NCBI RefSeq assembly: GCF_023074185.1
Contig: NZ_JADPKY010000090.1
Coordinates: forward strand, 40,993 to 104,992
From: Bradyrhizobium sp. 132
Lineage (GTDB): Bacteria > Pseudomonadota > Alphaproteobacteria > Rhizobiales > Xanthobacteraceae
Reading direction: 5' to 3'
Length of the DNA: 64,000 nt
Shown here: positions 44,716 to 56,279 of the stretch, one piece after another
How the letters are laid out: each line of letters starts with the position of its first letter
Numbering within the stretch: position 1 is the first letter of the stretch
Notes under the pieces: generated by a model
Seen by the model: the letters and a program-made list of their open reading frames with translations, nothing else
What the model was told of the DNA's origin: nothing
Databases searched by the model: none
Program-made: the position numbers and the translations under genes

Positions 44716-45822
44716 TCAGCGCTCCACGCGATATGCCGCGACCTGTGCCTTCAACTCGTCCAGCGACGCAAGTGATGCCTTCGGATCGACCCGATATTCC
44801 CCCCTCGCCAGCCATTTCAACACTTTCGCATCAACGACCGGCGAATGGTGGATGACATCGCCGTAATTGTTGAGGTCGTGCGTGACTTCCTTGATCGCGC
44901 GGAAATCATAAAGGCGGACATTGGGAAGCTGCGTGAGGCGCTCCGCCACGCGCGCCGTGAGATCGGTGACGATCTTCAGCGTCGCAGGCGAGGCGTCGCG
45001 CATCGCGACGAATTGCAGGATCGAATAGGGCGGGAAGTAGATGTCGAAGGTCACGCCCGGATGACGCGTGATCAGGCCGACGGCATCGCGCTCGAAGTGC
45101 CGCACCATGGCGTCGTAGCCATAGCCTTCGCCGAGAAAGCGGCTGCGCATGGGATTTGTGATGTAGGCGAAGGCGGCAAGCGCCTTCTCTGCATTGTAGC
45201 CACGGGCGACGTCGAAATCCCGCGGCAGCGCGTAGATGTCGTCGACCTTGGCCAGCGCGAACTTGACGGGCAGATAAGGCGCGGCCCGGATCAGCGGCTG
45301 CCGCAACGGCGGAACCGACCGCAGCAGCGCGAACAGCGATTCCTTCGCCATCGCCGCGCTGAAAAGATAGGACGCGATCCCCTTTGCCGTCCCGCGATAG
45401 AGATCGACGGAGAAATGAGGATCCGTCTCGATGTCAGCCGCATCGACAAAAATAAAATCGTCCATCTGCCAGATCACGCGCTTTGCGCCGCGGTCGATTG
45501 CCTGCTCCAGCACAAAACCCTGCTGGCGCGAATTGGAGCCGGTCATCGCCAGCTTGAGCGAGTGCACGCCGAGCGCATGGTCGATGTCGCTCTGACGAAA
45601 ATGGATCGCGAGCGAGGTGCCCATGAAGGCGGTGTCGAACGACTGGCTGCGGATCAGCCCGGCATTCTGCACGCGCGTGTCGTCCGAATAAAAGGGCGCG
45701 ACGAGACGCGAGGACCGAAACAGTTGCAGGGGATCGACGCCGTAAATGAGCGCAGCCGCCCCGAGCACGCACGCGATGCTCGCGAGCAGAAGACGTCCTG
45801 GATATGTGAACGTGCCCCGCAT
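44716..45822 (-). CDS. SGNH-like partner protein of the MBOAT acyltransferase
   Basis: A 368-residue protein with one N-terminal membrane helix (LLLASIACVLGAAALIYGV). A GTS motif (FDTAFMGTSLAIHFRQSDID, near residue 55) and a C-terminal D...H (NNYGDVIHHSPVVDAKVLKWL) suggest an SGNH/GDSL-type esterase-transferase. Its ATG overlaps the stop of the MBOAT gene (TGATG), so the two are translated together. Such pairs (AlgI with AlgJ/AlgX) O-acetylate extracellular polysaccharide; the glycan here is unknown. Confidence 0.75.
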   Translation of the reverse strand: MRGTFTYPGRLLLASIACVLGAAALIYGVDPLQLFRSSRLVAPFYSDDTRVQNAGLIRSQSFDTAFMGTSLAIHFRQSDIDHALGVHSLKLAMTGSNSRQQGFVLEQAIDRGAKRVIWQMDDFIFVDAADIETDPHFSVDLYRGTAKGIASYLFSAAMAKESLFALLRSVPPLRQPLIRAAPYLPVKFALAKVDDIYALPRDFDVARGYNAEKALAAFAYITNPMRSRFLGEGYGYDAMVRHFERDAVGLITRHPGVTFDIYFPPYSILQFVAMRDASPATLKIVTDLTARVAERLTQLPNVRLYDFRAIKEVTHDLNNYGDVIHHSPVVDAKVLKWLARGEYRVDPKASLASLDELKAQVAAYRVER

Positions 45823-47258
45823 CAGAACCGGAAATAGATGAATTCGCTGTGGCTCTGGATGCCCAAAATCCCAAACGCAAGCACCAGCGACGCGCCATAG
45901 AGGACCAGAGGCCGCAACCGTCCCGCCATCAAGCCCTCTCCGACCCTGCGGTTGGCGTGGTCGTATCCCATGAGTCCTTGCGTGTTCGGCGCCAGCCACA
46001 CCAGCGCGGCATAGATCGTGACCTGCACCAGCGCCGCGATCTCCTCGCGGCCGAGGATGACGTTCGCCGGATCGGCCATGGCGCCGAGAACCCGCAGCGC
46101 CCAGTCGACCCGCTCGGCGCGGAAAAACACCCAGGCGACGACGACGGCAAGGAAGGTGAGTACGGCCCCGGCGATCCGGACCGGACGCGCAAGAGCCGCC
46201 GGGATGTTCGGCACCAGCGCGTTGAAGGCGTGATTGACGCAGAGATAAGCGCCATGCAGCGCGCCCCAGACCACGAACGTCCAGGCCGCACCATGCCAGA
46301 GCCCTCCGAGCAGCATCGTGATCATCAAATTGACATAGCGCAGCACGCGGCCGTGGCGGTTGCCGCCGAGCGGGATGTAGAGATAGTCGCGCAGGAATTG
46401 CGACAAGGTCATGTGCCAGCGGCGCCAGAACTCGACGATGCTGGTGGCCTTGTAGGGCGAGTTGAAATTGACGGGCATGAAGATGCCGAACATCAGCGAT
46501 ATCCCGATCGCCATGTCGGAATAGCCGGAGAAGTCGAAATAGAGCTGGAAGGTGTAGGCGAGCGAGCCAAGCCAGGCCTGATCAAAACTCGGCGCGCGCG
46601 CATCGAAGGCGAGCGCAACCAGCGGCTGGATGCCGTCGGCAAGGCATGTCTTCTTGAACAGGCCGATCGCAAAGATGATGATTCCGCACAAAATGAGATG
46701 CGCATGCGGATGCTTGGTTTCCTCCCGCTCGAATTGCGGGATCATGTCCTTGTGGTGGAGGATCGGTCCCGCGATCAGATGCGGAAAGTATGTCACGAAC
46801 AGCGCGTAGTGCGGCAGCGCGTAAGCCGCGACCTGCCCGCGATAGGCGTCAACCAGGAACGCGATCTGGGTGAACGTGTAGAAGGAGATACCGACCGGCA
46901 GCAGGATGTGGACCGCGAAATGCGTCCCGGTTAGCGCGTTGATGTTCTCGGCGGCGAAGCCGGCATATTTGAAAATGCCAAGCACCAGGAGATCGCCGGC
47001 GACGCCAAGCGCGAGTGCCGCCTTACGTTGCGACGGAGTAAGCTTCGCCACGATGAGGAGATGGCCGACGCCGTAGTTGAAGGCGATCGATATCAGCAAC
47101 AGCGCAACGAACTGCCAGTTGCCGATGGCATAGAAAGCGAGCGAGGCCGCCGCCAGCCAGATCACCGGGGCCAGATTGCTGCGCCGCCCGAGCCAGAAAT
47201 ATCCGGCCAGCGCGGCCGGCAGGAACAGCAGGATGAACGGATAGGAATTGAACAGCAT
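45822..47258 (-). CDS. MBOAT-family membrane O-acyltransferase (AlgI-like)
   Basis: A 478-residue protein with about ten membrane helices, starting MLFNSYPFILLFLPAALAGYFWL. The MBOAT core is clear: WRRWHMTLSQFLRDYLYIPLGGNRHG and GLWHGAAWTFVVWGALHGAYL, the latter with the catalytic His. It moves acetyl groups across the inner membrane to an extracytoplasmic sugar carrier or polymer. The SGNH-like partner gene follows with an overlapping start. No polysaccharide genes are adjacent. Confidence 0.93.
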   Translation of the reverse strand: MLFNSYPFILLFLPAALAGYFWLGRRSNLAPVIWLAAASLAFYAIGNWQFVALLLISIAFNYGVGHLLIVAKLTPSQRKAALALGVAGDLLVLGIFKYAGFAAENINALTGTHFAVHILLPVGISFYTFTQIAFLVDAYRGQVAAYALPHYALFVTYFPHLIAGPILHHKDMIPQFEREETKHPHAHLILCGIIIFAIGLFKKTCLADGIQPLVALAFDARAPSFDQAWLGSLAYTFQLYFDFSGYSDMAIGISLMFGIFMPVNFNSPYKATSIVEFWRRWHMTLSQFLRDYLYIPLGGNRHGRVLRYVNLMITMLLGGLWHGAAWTFVVWGALHGAYLCVNHAFNALVPNIPAALARPVRIAGAVLTFLAVVVAWVFFRAERVDWALRVLGAMADPANVILGREEIAALVQVTIYAALVWLAPNTQGLMGYDHANRRVGEGLMAGRLRPLVLYGASLVLAFGILGIQSHSEFIYFRF

Positions 47259-47425
47259 CGGCCTGGACCGGAGGCGGGACTAAAGGGATTTGGCCCCTAA
47301 AGCATAGATGCAGCCGGTCAACAACCCGATGGTGCAGTCATTGGCGCAGTCCATGGCGCAGCGGCGCTGGCAATTCGCGGAATCAGGACGATATAAGGTG
47401 GAGCACGCATCTGAACGAGGATCGA

Positions 47426-49525
47426 GTGACACAGGCCAAAACACCTTCCCAGCCCCCAATCGCCCCGCGCCGGCCGCATTCCTTCACGCAGCACGGGATC
47501 ACCGTGACCGACGACTATGCCTGGCTGAAGGACGAAAAATGGCAGGAGGTGCTGCGCGATCCCGCGGTGCTCGATCCCGACATCCGTAAATATCTCGACG
47601 AAGAGAATGGCTACACCGAGAGCCTGCTCGGCCATACCGCCGCCCTCCAGAAGTCGCTGGTGCGCGAGATGCGGGGGCGGATCAAGGAGGACGATTCCAG
47701 CGTGCCGTCGCCCGACGGTGAGTTCGCCTATTTCCGCAAGTTCCGCGAAGGCGGCCAGCACGAGCTGTTCGGCCGCATGCCGCGCGACGGCGGCGAGGGC
47801 CATATCGTGCTCGACGGCGATGCGCTCGCCAAGGACCACGCATATTTCAAATTCGGCGGCAGCCGGCACTCGAACGACCACAAGCTGCAAGCCTGGAGTG
47901 CCGACACCAAGGGCTCGGAATATTTCTCCATCCGCGTGCGCGACTGGGCAACCGGAAAGGATCTTGACGACGTCGTCGAGGAGACCGACGGCGGCGTGGT
48001 CTGGAGCAAGGACGCGACGTCGTTCTTCTATGTGAAGCTCGACGACAATCACCGCCCGATGCAGGTGTGGCGGCACAAGCTCGGCACCAGGCAGGCCGAC
48101 GATACCCTCGTCTACGAGGAGCAGGATTCCGGCTGGTTCACCCATCTGCACGAAAGTACCAGCGGCCGCTTCTGCGTGATCGCCGGCGGCGATCACGAGA
48201 CCTCGGAGCAACGGCTGATCGATCTCGCCAACCCCAAGGCACCGCCGCGCCTGGTCGCGGCGCGCGAGGAGGGCGTGCAATATTCGCTCGGCGATCGCGG
48301 CGACGAGCTCTTCATCCTCACCAATGCCGACGACGCCATCGACTTCAAGATCGTCACCGCACCGCTCGCTTCACCCGAGCGCAAGAACTGGCGCGATTTG
48401 ATCCCGTATCGTCCGGGCATCTACATCATCGATCTCGATCTCTATGCCGGCCATCTGGTGCGGCTGGAGCGCGCCAACGCGCTGCCATCCATCGTGATCC
48501 GCGATCTCGCATCGAACGAGGAGCATGCCATCGCCTTCGACGAGGCGGCCTATTCGCTCGACACGATGGGCTCCTACGAGTTCGAGACGACCACGCTGCG
48601 CTTCGCCTATTCGTCGATGACGACGCCGTCGGAAGTCTATGACTATGACATGACCAAGCGCACGCGCACCCTGCGCAAGCGCCAGGAGATCCCGTCGGGC
48701 CACGATGCGAGCGACTACGTCACGACGCGCATCATGGCGAAGGCGCATGACGGCGCCGACGTTCCGGTGTCGATCCTCTATCGCCGTGGGGTGAAGCTCG
48801 ACGGTTCGGCGCCGCTGCTGCTTTACGGTTACGGCTCCTACGGCATGGCGATGCCGGCGTCGTTCAACGCCAACCGCCTGTCGCTGGTCGACCGCGGCTT
48901 CGTCTACGCCATCGCACATATCCGCGGCGGCGCCGACAAGGGCTGGGGCTGGTATCTCGACGGCAAGCGCGAGAAGAAGACCAATTCGTTCGACGACTTC
49001 TCAGCCAGCGCCCGCGCGCTGATCGACGCGAAGTACACCTGCGCAAAGCGCATCGTCGGCCATGGCGGCTCGGCCGGCGGCATGCTGATGGGCGCGGTGG
49101 CCAACCGCGCCGGCGAGCTGTTTGCCGGCATCGTCGCCGAGGTCCCGTTCGTCGACGTGCTCAATACCATGCTCGACGACACGCTGCCGCTGACGCCGCC
49201 GGAATGGCCGGAATGGGGTAACCCGATCGAGAGCGAGAAGGATTTTCACACCATCCTGTCCTACTCGCCTTACGACAATGTTGCGGCGAAAGACTATCCG
49301 GCGATCCTGGCGATGGGCGGCTTGACTGATCCGCGCGTGACCTATTGGGAGCCCGCCAAATGGATCGCACGCCTGCGCGCCACGATGAGCGGTGGCGGCC
49401 CGGTGTTACTCCGCACCAACATGGGCGCCGGCCACGGCGGCGCCTCAGGACGCTTCAACCGGCTCGACGAAGTCGCGATCGTCTATGCGTTCGCGCTGTG
49501 GGCCGCGGGGATGGCGGAGGCGTAG
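47426..49525 (+). CDS. ptrB: oligopeptidase B-type serine peptidase (S9A)
   Basis: A 699-residue cytoplasmic peptidase that cuts short peptides. It begins PPIAPRRPHSFTQHGITVTDDYAWLKDE, has the family's MRGRIKEDDSSVPSPDGEFAYF, a seven-bladed propeller and a C-terminal alpha/beta-hydrolase domain. The catalytic triad is Ser in GHGGSAGGMLMG, Asp in GLTDPRVTYWEPAKW and His in GAGHGGASGR. Oligopeptidase B cleaves after Arg or Lys; that preference is assumed. GTG 47426 has ACGAGG upstream. It stands alone, with the flavin reductase gene 46 bp downstream. Confidence 0.9.
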   Translation: MTQAKTPSQPPIAPRRPHSFTQHGITVTDDYAWLKDEKWQEVLRDPAVLDPDIRKYLDEENGYTESLLGHTAALQKSLVREMRGRIKEDDSSVPSPDGEFAYFRKFREGGQHELFGRMPRDGGEGHIVLDGDALAKDHAYFKFGGSRHSNDHKLQAWSADTKGSEYFSIRVRDWATGKDLDDVVEETDGGVVWSKDATSFFYVKLDDNHRPMQVWRHKLGTRQADDTLVYEEQDSGWFTHLHESTSGRFCVIAGGDHETSEQRLIDLANPKAPPRLVAAREEGVQYSLGDRGDELFILTNADDAIDFKIVTAPLASPERKNWRDLIPYRPGIYIIDLDLYAGHLVRLERANALPSIVIRDLASNEEHAIAFDEAAYSLDTMGSYEFETTTLRFAYSSMTTPSEVYDYDMTKRTRTLRKRQEIPSGHDASDYVTTRIMAKAHDGADVPVSILYRRGVKLDGSAPLLLYGYGSYGMAMPASFNANRLSLVDRGFVYAIAHIRGGADKGWGWYLDGKREKKTNSFDDFSASARALIDAKYTCAKRIVGHGGSAGGMLMGAVANRAGELFAGIVAEVPFVDVLNTMLDDTLPLTPPEWPEWGNPIESEKDFHTILSYSPYDNVAAKDYPAILAMGGLTDPRVTYWEPAKWIARLRATMSGGGPVLLRTNMGAGHGGASGRFNRLDEVAIVYAFALWAAGMAEA

Positions 49526-49571
49526 CGTCTGGACCGAGATCAACGCGGCCGGACTGCGCGAGGGATTCAAC

Positions 49572-50132
49572 ATGCCGCGTTACAACAAGAAGGATTTTCC
49601 GACCTCGAACGTCCGCCGCTTGCTGGAGCCAGGCCCCATCGTGCTCGTCAGCTCGGCTCACAAGGACCAGACCAACATCATGACGATGGGTTGGCACATG
49701 ATGATGGAATTTTCACCGGCGCTGGTGGCCTGCGTCATCTCGAGCGCGAACCACAGCTTTGACCTGATCCGCAGGAGCCGCCAATGCGTAATCAACATTC
49801 CGACCGACGACCTGGCGCCGACGGTCGTGAAGATCGGGAACAGCTCCGGACGCGACATCGACAAGTTCAGCGAATTCGGGCTGACACCCAAACCCGGCAC
49901 GCATGTCCGCGCGCCGCTGATCGATGAATGCTACGCGAGTTTCGAATGCCAGCTCGCCGACGCGAGTTGGGTGAAGAAATATGACATGTTCGTCTTCGAA
50001 GTGGTGAAGGCACACGTGGCGAAAGCGCCGAAGCTCCCGAAGACGATCCACTATCGCGGCGACGGCGAGTTCATGATCTCCGGCTCCGAAACACGGCGAT
50101 ATCGAAAGCTGTTCCGGCCCGGGATGCTATGA
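49572..50132 (+). CDS. flavin reductase-like (FMN-binding split barrel) protein
   Basis: A 186-residue protein of the flavin reductase-like family: RRLLEPGPIVLVSSAHKDQTNIMTMGWHMMMEFSPALVACVISSANHSFDLIRRSRQCVINIPT. It should bind FMN and may reduce flavin for a partner or act on its own substrate. ATG 49572 has GAGGG upstream. The upstream frame overlaps the peptidase gene and is not coding. It follows the peptidase closely but no joint function is evident; the convergent RraA-like gene ends 21 bp later. Confidence 0.83.
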   Translation: MPRYNKKDFPTSNVRRLLEPGPIVLVSSAHKDQTNIMTMGWHMMMEFSPALVACVISSANHSFDLIRRSRQCVINIPTDDLAPTVVKIGNSSGRDIDKFSEFGLTPKPGTHVRAPLIDECYASFECQLADASWVKKYDMFVFEVVKAHVAKAPKLPKTIHYRGDGEFMISGSETRRYRKLFRPGML

Positions 50133-50153
50133 GCCGGCAGCTCTCCAAAGCAA

Positions 50154-50873
50154 CTACCTTCCGTTCTTCTTCCGCCATTCCGCGAAATCGATCACCGTCT
50201 GTGGGTCCGTCGCCGGGTAGAGACCAAAGATGCCGCGGCCCTTGTTGACTTCCTCGGTGACGAAGTCCTCGAACGCGGTCATCTCGAAGGTTTCGTTGGC
50301 GATCTCGTCGGCGAGATGCGCGGGGATCACGATCACGCCGTCGCTGTCGCCGAGAATGACGTCGCCGGGAAACACCGGCGCATCACCGCAGCCGATCGGC
50401 ACATTGATCTCGATCGCGTGATGCAGCGTCAGATTGGTCGGCGCGCTCGGGCGATGGTGATACGCGGGGATACCGATTTTTGCGATCTCGGCCGAGTCGC
50501 GAAACCCGCCGTCGGTGACGACGCCGGCGACACCGCGCTTCATCAAGCGCGTCACCAGGATCGCACCGGCGGAAGCGGCGCGCGCGTCCTTGCGGCTGTC
50601 CATCACCAGCACGCTGCCCGCCGGACAATCCTCGACCGCCTTGCGTTGCGGATGGGAGCGATCCCTGAAGACGTCGATGGTGTTGAGATCTTCGCGCGCC
50701 GGCATGTAGCGTAGCGTGAAGGCCTCACCGACCATGGTCGGCTGATCCGCACCGAGCGGGTGCACATCCTGGATCATCTGGATGCGCAGGCCGCGCTTGA
50801 ACAACGCGGTTGCGACGGTGGCGGTTGAAACGGATTTCAGCTTGGTGCGGGTGGCTTCGGTAAGTTTGGTCAT
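50154..50873 (-). CDS. RraA-like protein (class II aldolase/decarboxylase-type)
   Basis: A 239-residue RraA-family protein. Motifs are TDGGFRDSAEIAKIGIPAY, with the RDxxE pattern, and PVFPGDVILGDSDGVIVIP. The RD motif is typical of RraA-like metal-dependent 4-hydroxy-2-oxo acid aldolases and oxaloacetate decarboxylases, rather than of the RNase E inhibitor. It is the last gene of the GntR-linked operon, 10 bp after the dehydratase, so it probably splits the 2-oxo acid the dehydratase makes. ATG 50873 starts the family core. Confidence 0.85.
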   Translation of the reverse strand: MTKLTEATRTKLKSVSTATVATALFKRGLRIQMIQDVHPLGADQPTMVGEAFTLRYMPAREDLNTIDVFRDRSHPQRKAVEDCPAGSVLVMDSRKDARAASAGAILVTRLMKRGVAGVVTDGGFRDSAEIAKIGIPAYHHRPSAPTNLTLHHAIEINVPIGCGDAPVFPGDVILGDSDGVIVIPAHLADEIANETFEMTAFEDFVTEEVNKGRGIFGLYPATDPQTVIDFAEWRKKNGR

Positions 50874-50883
50874 CTCATACTCT

Positions 50884-52619
<1,736 letters not shown>

Positions 52620-52623
<4 letters not shown>

Positions 52624-53486
52624 GATTGGGTGCCCCATTTCTGCACGGTGTTCCGCTCGATGGCGCGGAAAATCAGGTTCTCGACAAAAAGCCCGATGAT
52701 AATCACCGTCAAGAGGCCTGCGAAGACCGCAGGTATGTCGAGGAGGTTGCGGTTCTCGAAGATGAACCAGCCGAGCCCGCCCTGCCCCGAGGACACGCCG
52801 AACACCAGCTCGGCCGCGATCAGCGTGCGCCAGGCAAAGGCCCAGCCGATCTTGAGGCCGGTGAGGATCGAGCCGAAGGCGGCCGGGATGAGGATTTTGG
52901 CCACATAGGGCAGCCCGCGCAGGCCGTAGTTTCGCCCGACCATGCGCAGCGTGTTGGACACGCTCTTGAAGCCGGAATGGGTGTTGAGTGCGACCGGCCA
53001 TAGCACCGAATGGATCAGCACAAACACCAGGCTGCCGTTGCCGAGACCGAACCAGATCAAAGCGAGCGGCAACAGCGCGATCGCCGGCAGCGGATTGAAC
53101 ATCGCCGTGACAGTCTCGAGGAAATCGGTACCGATCCGCGTCGAGATCGCGAGCACAGTGAAGATCGCGGCCAGCACGATGCCGGCCGAATAGCCCATGA
53201 ACAAGACCTTCAGCGACGTCCAGGCGCGCATCGGAATCGTGCCGTCCTTCACGCGCTCGAACATCGTGATGACGGTATCGTGCAGCGTCGGAAACAGCGG
53301 CGGATTGTCTAGGGTGAGACCGTAGGCTTCCCAGATCGCCGCCAGGAACAGGATGATGACGGTCTTGCGGACAAAACCGTCGTTCCACAACAGCTCAAGC
53401 ACGCTCAGCTTGCGCTCGACCTCGGCTGCGCCGCCGCCGGCGGTGGCGGCCGGCGCGTCACGCAGCAATATTCTCGCTTCGCCCAT
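52620..53486 (-). CDS. ABC transporter permease (SsuC/TauC type)
   Basis: A 288-residue inner-membrane permease with about six helices. The signature GLRGLPYVAKILIPAAFGSILTGLKIGWAFAWRTLIAAELVFG is the binding-protein-dependent transport motif. It is of the nitrate/taurine/sulfonate type. ATG 53486 has GAGGGA upstream; a TTG at 53501 is rejected. The stop overlaps the dehydratase start, showing coupled translation. Confidence 0.93.
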
Positions 53487-53497
53487 GGCGGCTTCCC

Positions 53498-54259
53498 TCA
53501 ATGCGCCGTTGCTTCGGCGGCGAACAGGAGATCGTGGATCTCCTTCTCCAGCCGGCCGGCGCTGCCATCGTCATTGGAGACCTTGTCGACGTCGACCACC
53601 TCGGCCTTGACGCGGCCGGGATGCGGCGACAACAGCAGGATGCGGTTGCCGATGCGGATCGCTTCCGCGATCGAATGCGTCACGAACAGCACGGTGAATT
53701 TGGTCTCGCTCCAGAGCTGGAGCAACTCGTCCTGGCAAGTTCGCCGCGTCAGCGCATCGAGCGCGGCGAACGGCTCGTCCATCAGCAGGATGTCCGGCTC
53801 CATCGCCATGCCGCGCGCGATCGCGACGCGCTGCTTCATGCCGCCGGACAGCGTGTGCGGATAGGCATCAAACACGCGTGTCAGCCCGACCTTCTCGATA
53901 TAGGCCCGCGCCCGCGCTTCGGCGTCCTTGCGCGATAGCTTTCGCGCGGTCAGCAGCGGGAACATCACGTTGGCGAGCACGCTCTTCCAGGGCAGGAGCT
54001 GGTCGAACTCCTGGAAGATCATCATGCGATCGGCGCCAGGGCCGCGGATTTCGCGGTCGTTGATGGTCACGCGGCCTTCGCTCGGCGCCATGTAGCCACC
54101 GACGGCCTTGAGCAGGGTCGACTTGCCGCAGCCGGACGGCCCAAGCAGCACGAAGCGATCGGACTTGCCGACGGTGAAACTCACCCTTTCGGTGGCCGTG
54201 ACGACGGCGCTGGAGGTCTTGTAGCGCAGCGTCACGGAGCTGACGTCGAGCAGCGCCAT
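53498..54259 (-). CDS. ABC transporter ATP-binding protein (SsuB/TauB type)
   Basis: A 253-residue ATPase with Walker A (LLGPSGCGKSTLLKAVGGY), Q-loop (IFQEFDQLLPW), signature (LSGGMKQRVAIARGMAMEPD), Walker B (ILLMDEPFAALD) and the H-loop (FVTHSIAEA). It powers the permease at 52620. Its start overlaps the binding-protein gene's stop (TGATG). Confidence 0.95.
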   Translation of the reverse strand: MALLDVSSVTLRYKTSSAVVTATERVSFTVGKSDRFVLLGPSGCGKSTLLKAVGGYMAPSEGRVTINDREIRGPGADRMMIFQEFDQLLPWKSVLANVMFPLLTARKLSRKDAEARARAYIEKVGLTRVFDAYPHTLSGGMKQRVAIARGMAMEPDILLMDEPFAALDALTRRTCQDELLQLWSETKFTVLFVTHSIAEAIRIGNRILLLSPHPGRVKAEVVDVDKVSNDDGSAGRLEKEIHDLLFAAEATAH

Positions 54260-55278
54260 CAGTTACCCTTCAGATCGTGCGCGACGGGGAGATAGTAATC
54301 GGTCCAGGCCTTGGGCTGGGTCTTCAGCGTGCCGGTCTTGAACAGATGGGCGGCGAATTTCATCGTGCCCTGCGGCTCGAGATTCCACTCCATCATCCCG
54401 GGCTCCTTCAGAAGATCGAGCAGCTCTTCCACCGAGGTCTTGTCGCCGGTGATCTCCTTGTAGATCTCGACCGCCTGCCTGGTGTCGCTGCGGATCAGAT
54501 CCTGCGCTTCCTTGGTGGCATCGCGCACGGCCTGGATGATTTTCGGATTGGCATCGGCGAACTTCGTCGTGGTGAAGAACTGCGCCTGGCTCAGCGGGCC
54601 GCCCATCACGTCAGGCGAGCTCAGCACGACATGCGCGCCCGGCACGTTCTTCAGCTCCAGGAAGGTGAAGGGCGGGATCGAGAAGTGGGTGTGCACCTCG
54701 TGCTTGGAATTGGACAGCGCCGCATAGGCGTCGGGATGGCCGAGCTGCACCGTGTTGACGTCCAGCTTCGACCATTGGTCGGCGCCGAAAGCCTCGGCGG
54801 CGGCGATCTGCAATACGATCGCCTGGGTCGAGACTTTCACGGTCGGCACGGCGATCTTGTCGCCGGGGCCGAAATCCTTGATCGACTTGATGTTGGCGTC
54901 GCGGCTGATCAGCGTCATCGGCTGCGCCGAGGTCGCGACGATGCCCTTGACGCCACCGCGCGTGCGATCCCACAGCAACAAAAGATTGCCTGTACCGGTG
55001 TTGAGAATATCGACGCCGCCCGCGAGCAGCGCGTCGGTCTGCGCACCGCCGCCGGAGAAGGTGACCCATTTGGTGGCGACGCCTGCTACGCCGAGCTGAG
55101 CTGCGTGCTTCTCGATCAGCTTCTGCTTTTCCATGATGTGGCTCGGCATGTAGAAAATGCCGGGCTGGCGCGACAGCGAGATCTCGGACTTCTGCTGCGC
55201 CTGCGCCGTGGATACCGAGAGAGCGGTTGCGGCGATTAGGGTGGCGGCCGCCAGTTGGCTGCGGAGATGCTTGATCAT
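54259..55278 (-). CDS. ABC transporter substrate-binding protein (NMT1/TauA type)
   Basis: A 339-residue periplasmic binding protein with a signal peptide cut after STAQA (residues 1-27). The mature part (SEISLSRQPGIFYMPSHIMEKQKLIEKHAAQLGVAGVATKWVTFSGGGAQTDALLAGGVDILNTGTGNLL) matches the NMT1/THI5-like and TauA families. It is the first gene of the minus-strand operon, facing the GntR gene across a 90-bp promoter region. Given the dehydratase and RraA-like genes behind it, the ligand is probably a sugar acid or another hydroxy acid; this is inference. Confidence 0.9.
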   Translation of the reverse strand: MIKHLRSQLAAATLIAATALSVSTAQAQQKSEISLSRQPGIFYMPSHIMEKQKLIEKHAAQLGVAGVATKWVTFSGGGAQTDALLAGGVDILNTGTGNLLLLWDRTRGGVKGIVATSAQPMTLISRDANIKSIKDFGPGDKIAVPTVKVSTQAIVLQIAAAEAFGADQWSKLDVNTVQLGHPDAYAALSNSKHEVHTHFSIPPFTFLELKNVPGAHVVLSSPDVMGGPLSQAQFFTTTKFADANPKIIQAVRDATKEAQDLIRSDTRQAVEIYKEITGDKTSVEELLDLLKEPGMMEWNLEPQGTMKFAAHLFKTGTLKTQPKAWTDYYLPVAHDLKGN

Positions 55279-55323
55279 TGTTGTATGTTTCCTCCGGGTA
55301 GGCGTCGCGCTCGTTGACCCTGC

Positions 55324-55349
55324 TGATGCACTAATATATTAGTGCATCA
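55324..55349. promoter_or_regulatory. 26-bp perfect palindrome, GntR operator
   Basis: The half-site TGATGCACTAATA is followed directly by its exact inverse complement. It lies between the divergent ABC operon (start 55278) and the GntR gene (start 55369) and overlaps the alternative GTG at 55342. Its length and symmetry fit a dimeric FadR-type regulator. Confidence 0.85.
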
Positions 55350-55368
55350 AAGGCAAGCGGGACCCCAC

Positions 55369-56106
55369 ATGGAAGCAGCCCATACCGCGCCGCGCGCACC
55401 CGCAAAAACGGCATCGAGGCTCGATCGTGCCCGACAGGCCGCGCCGCAGGTGTTCGAGCGGCTGCGCAATGCGATCATCGCCCTGGAGCTACCGCCGGGC
55501 GCGCCGCTGTCACGCGCCGAGCTTGCCGGCCAGTTCGGCGTCAGCTCGACGCCTGTCCGCGATGCCTTGATGCGGCTCGAGGAAGAAGGCCTGGTCGACG
55601 TGTTTCCGCAGCACGCCACCGTGGTCAGCCGGATCGATATCAATCGCGCCGAGCAGGCGCATTTCCTGCGTCAGGCGCTGGAGCTGGAGATCGTGCGCCT
55701 GCTCGCAGCCAACAGCGACGCCGCATTGGTGATCCGCCTCGATCACGCCATTGCGCTGCAACAACAATCTGCCAAGGCTGGTGACTTCGAGGCCTTCATG
55801 GCAGACGACAACTCTTTTCACGCGCAGCTTTACGCCGCGGCCGGCAAGCAGGATTTGTGGGCGCTGGTGCGCAGTCGCAGCGGACATATCGACCGGCTGC
55901 GCCGGCTGCATTTGCCCTCGCCCGGCAAGGCCCAGAACATCATCCGCCACCACAGACTGATCACGCGCGCGATCGAGGCTGGCGATGCCGATGCCGCGAA
56001 ACAGCATTTGCGCAAGCATCTGTCAGGTACGCTCAGTGAGCTCGACAAGATCCGGAGCCACCATCCGGAGTACCTGACCGACCAGCCGTGTGTGACGGCC
56101 CCCTGA
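55369..56106 (+). CDS. GntR family regulator (FadR/FCD type)
   Basis: A 245-residue regulator with an N-terminal winged helix (VFERLRNAIIALELPPGAPLSRAELAGQFGVSSTPVRDALMRLEEEGLVDVFPQHATVVSRID) and a C-terminal FCD ligand domain (RQALELEIVRLLA...NSFHAQLYAAAG...HHRLITRAIEAGDADAAKQHLRKHL). The His and Asp residues of the FCD metal site are present. GTG 55342 is possible but lies inside the operator palindrome; ATG 55369 is preferred. It faces the transport/dehydratase operon and probably represses both. Confidence 0.92.
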   Translation: MEAAHTAPRAPAKTASRLDRARQAAPQVFERLRNAIIALELPPGAPLSRAELAGQFGVSSTPVRDALMRLEEEGLVDVFPQHATVVSRIDINRAEQAHFLRQALELEIVRLLAANSDAALVIRLDHAIALQQQSAKAGDFEAFMADDNSFHAQLYAAAGKQDLWALVRSRSGHIDRLRRLHLPSPGKAQNIIRHHRLITRAIEAGDADAAKQHLRKHLSGTLSELDKIRSHHPEYLTDQPCVTAP

Positions 56107-56279
56107 TCATGTGCACGTAATCGTGCATATATACAGCCGTCGAATCCAGACGCCGTTTACACCCCGTCGGATGGGCGCGAAGTGCTTGCAGGATGGGCAC
56201 AATCCGCGCAACAGTTTCGTATTTGAAGCTTTGATTTGGGTCGCTGGGAACATCCCTGCCCGACCCGGAGGTTTTTGAC

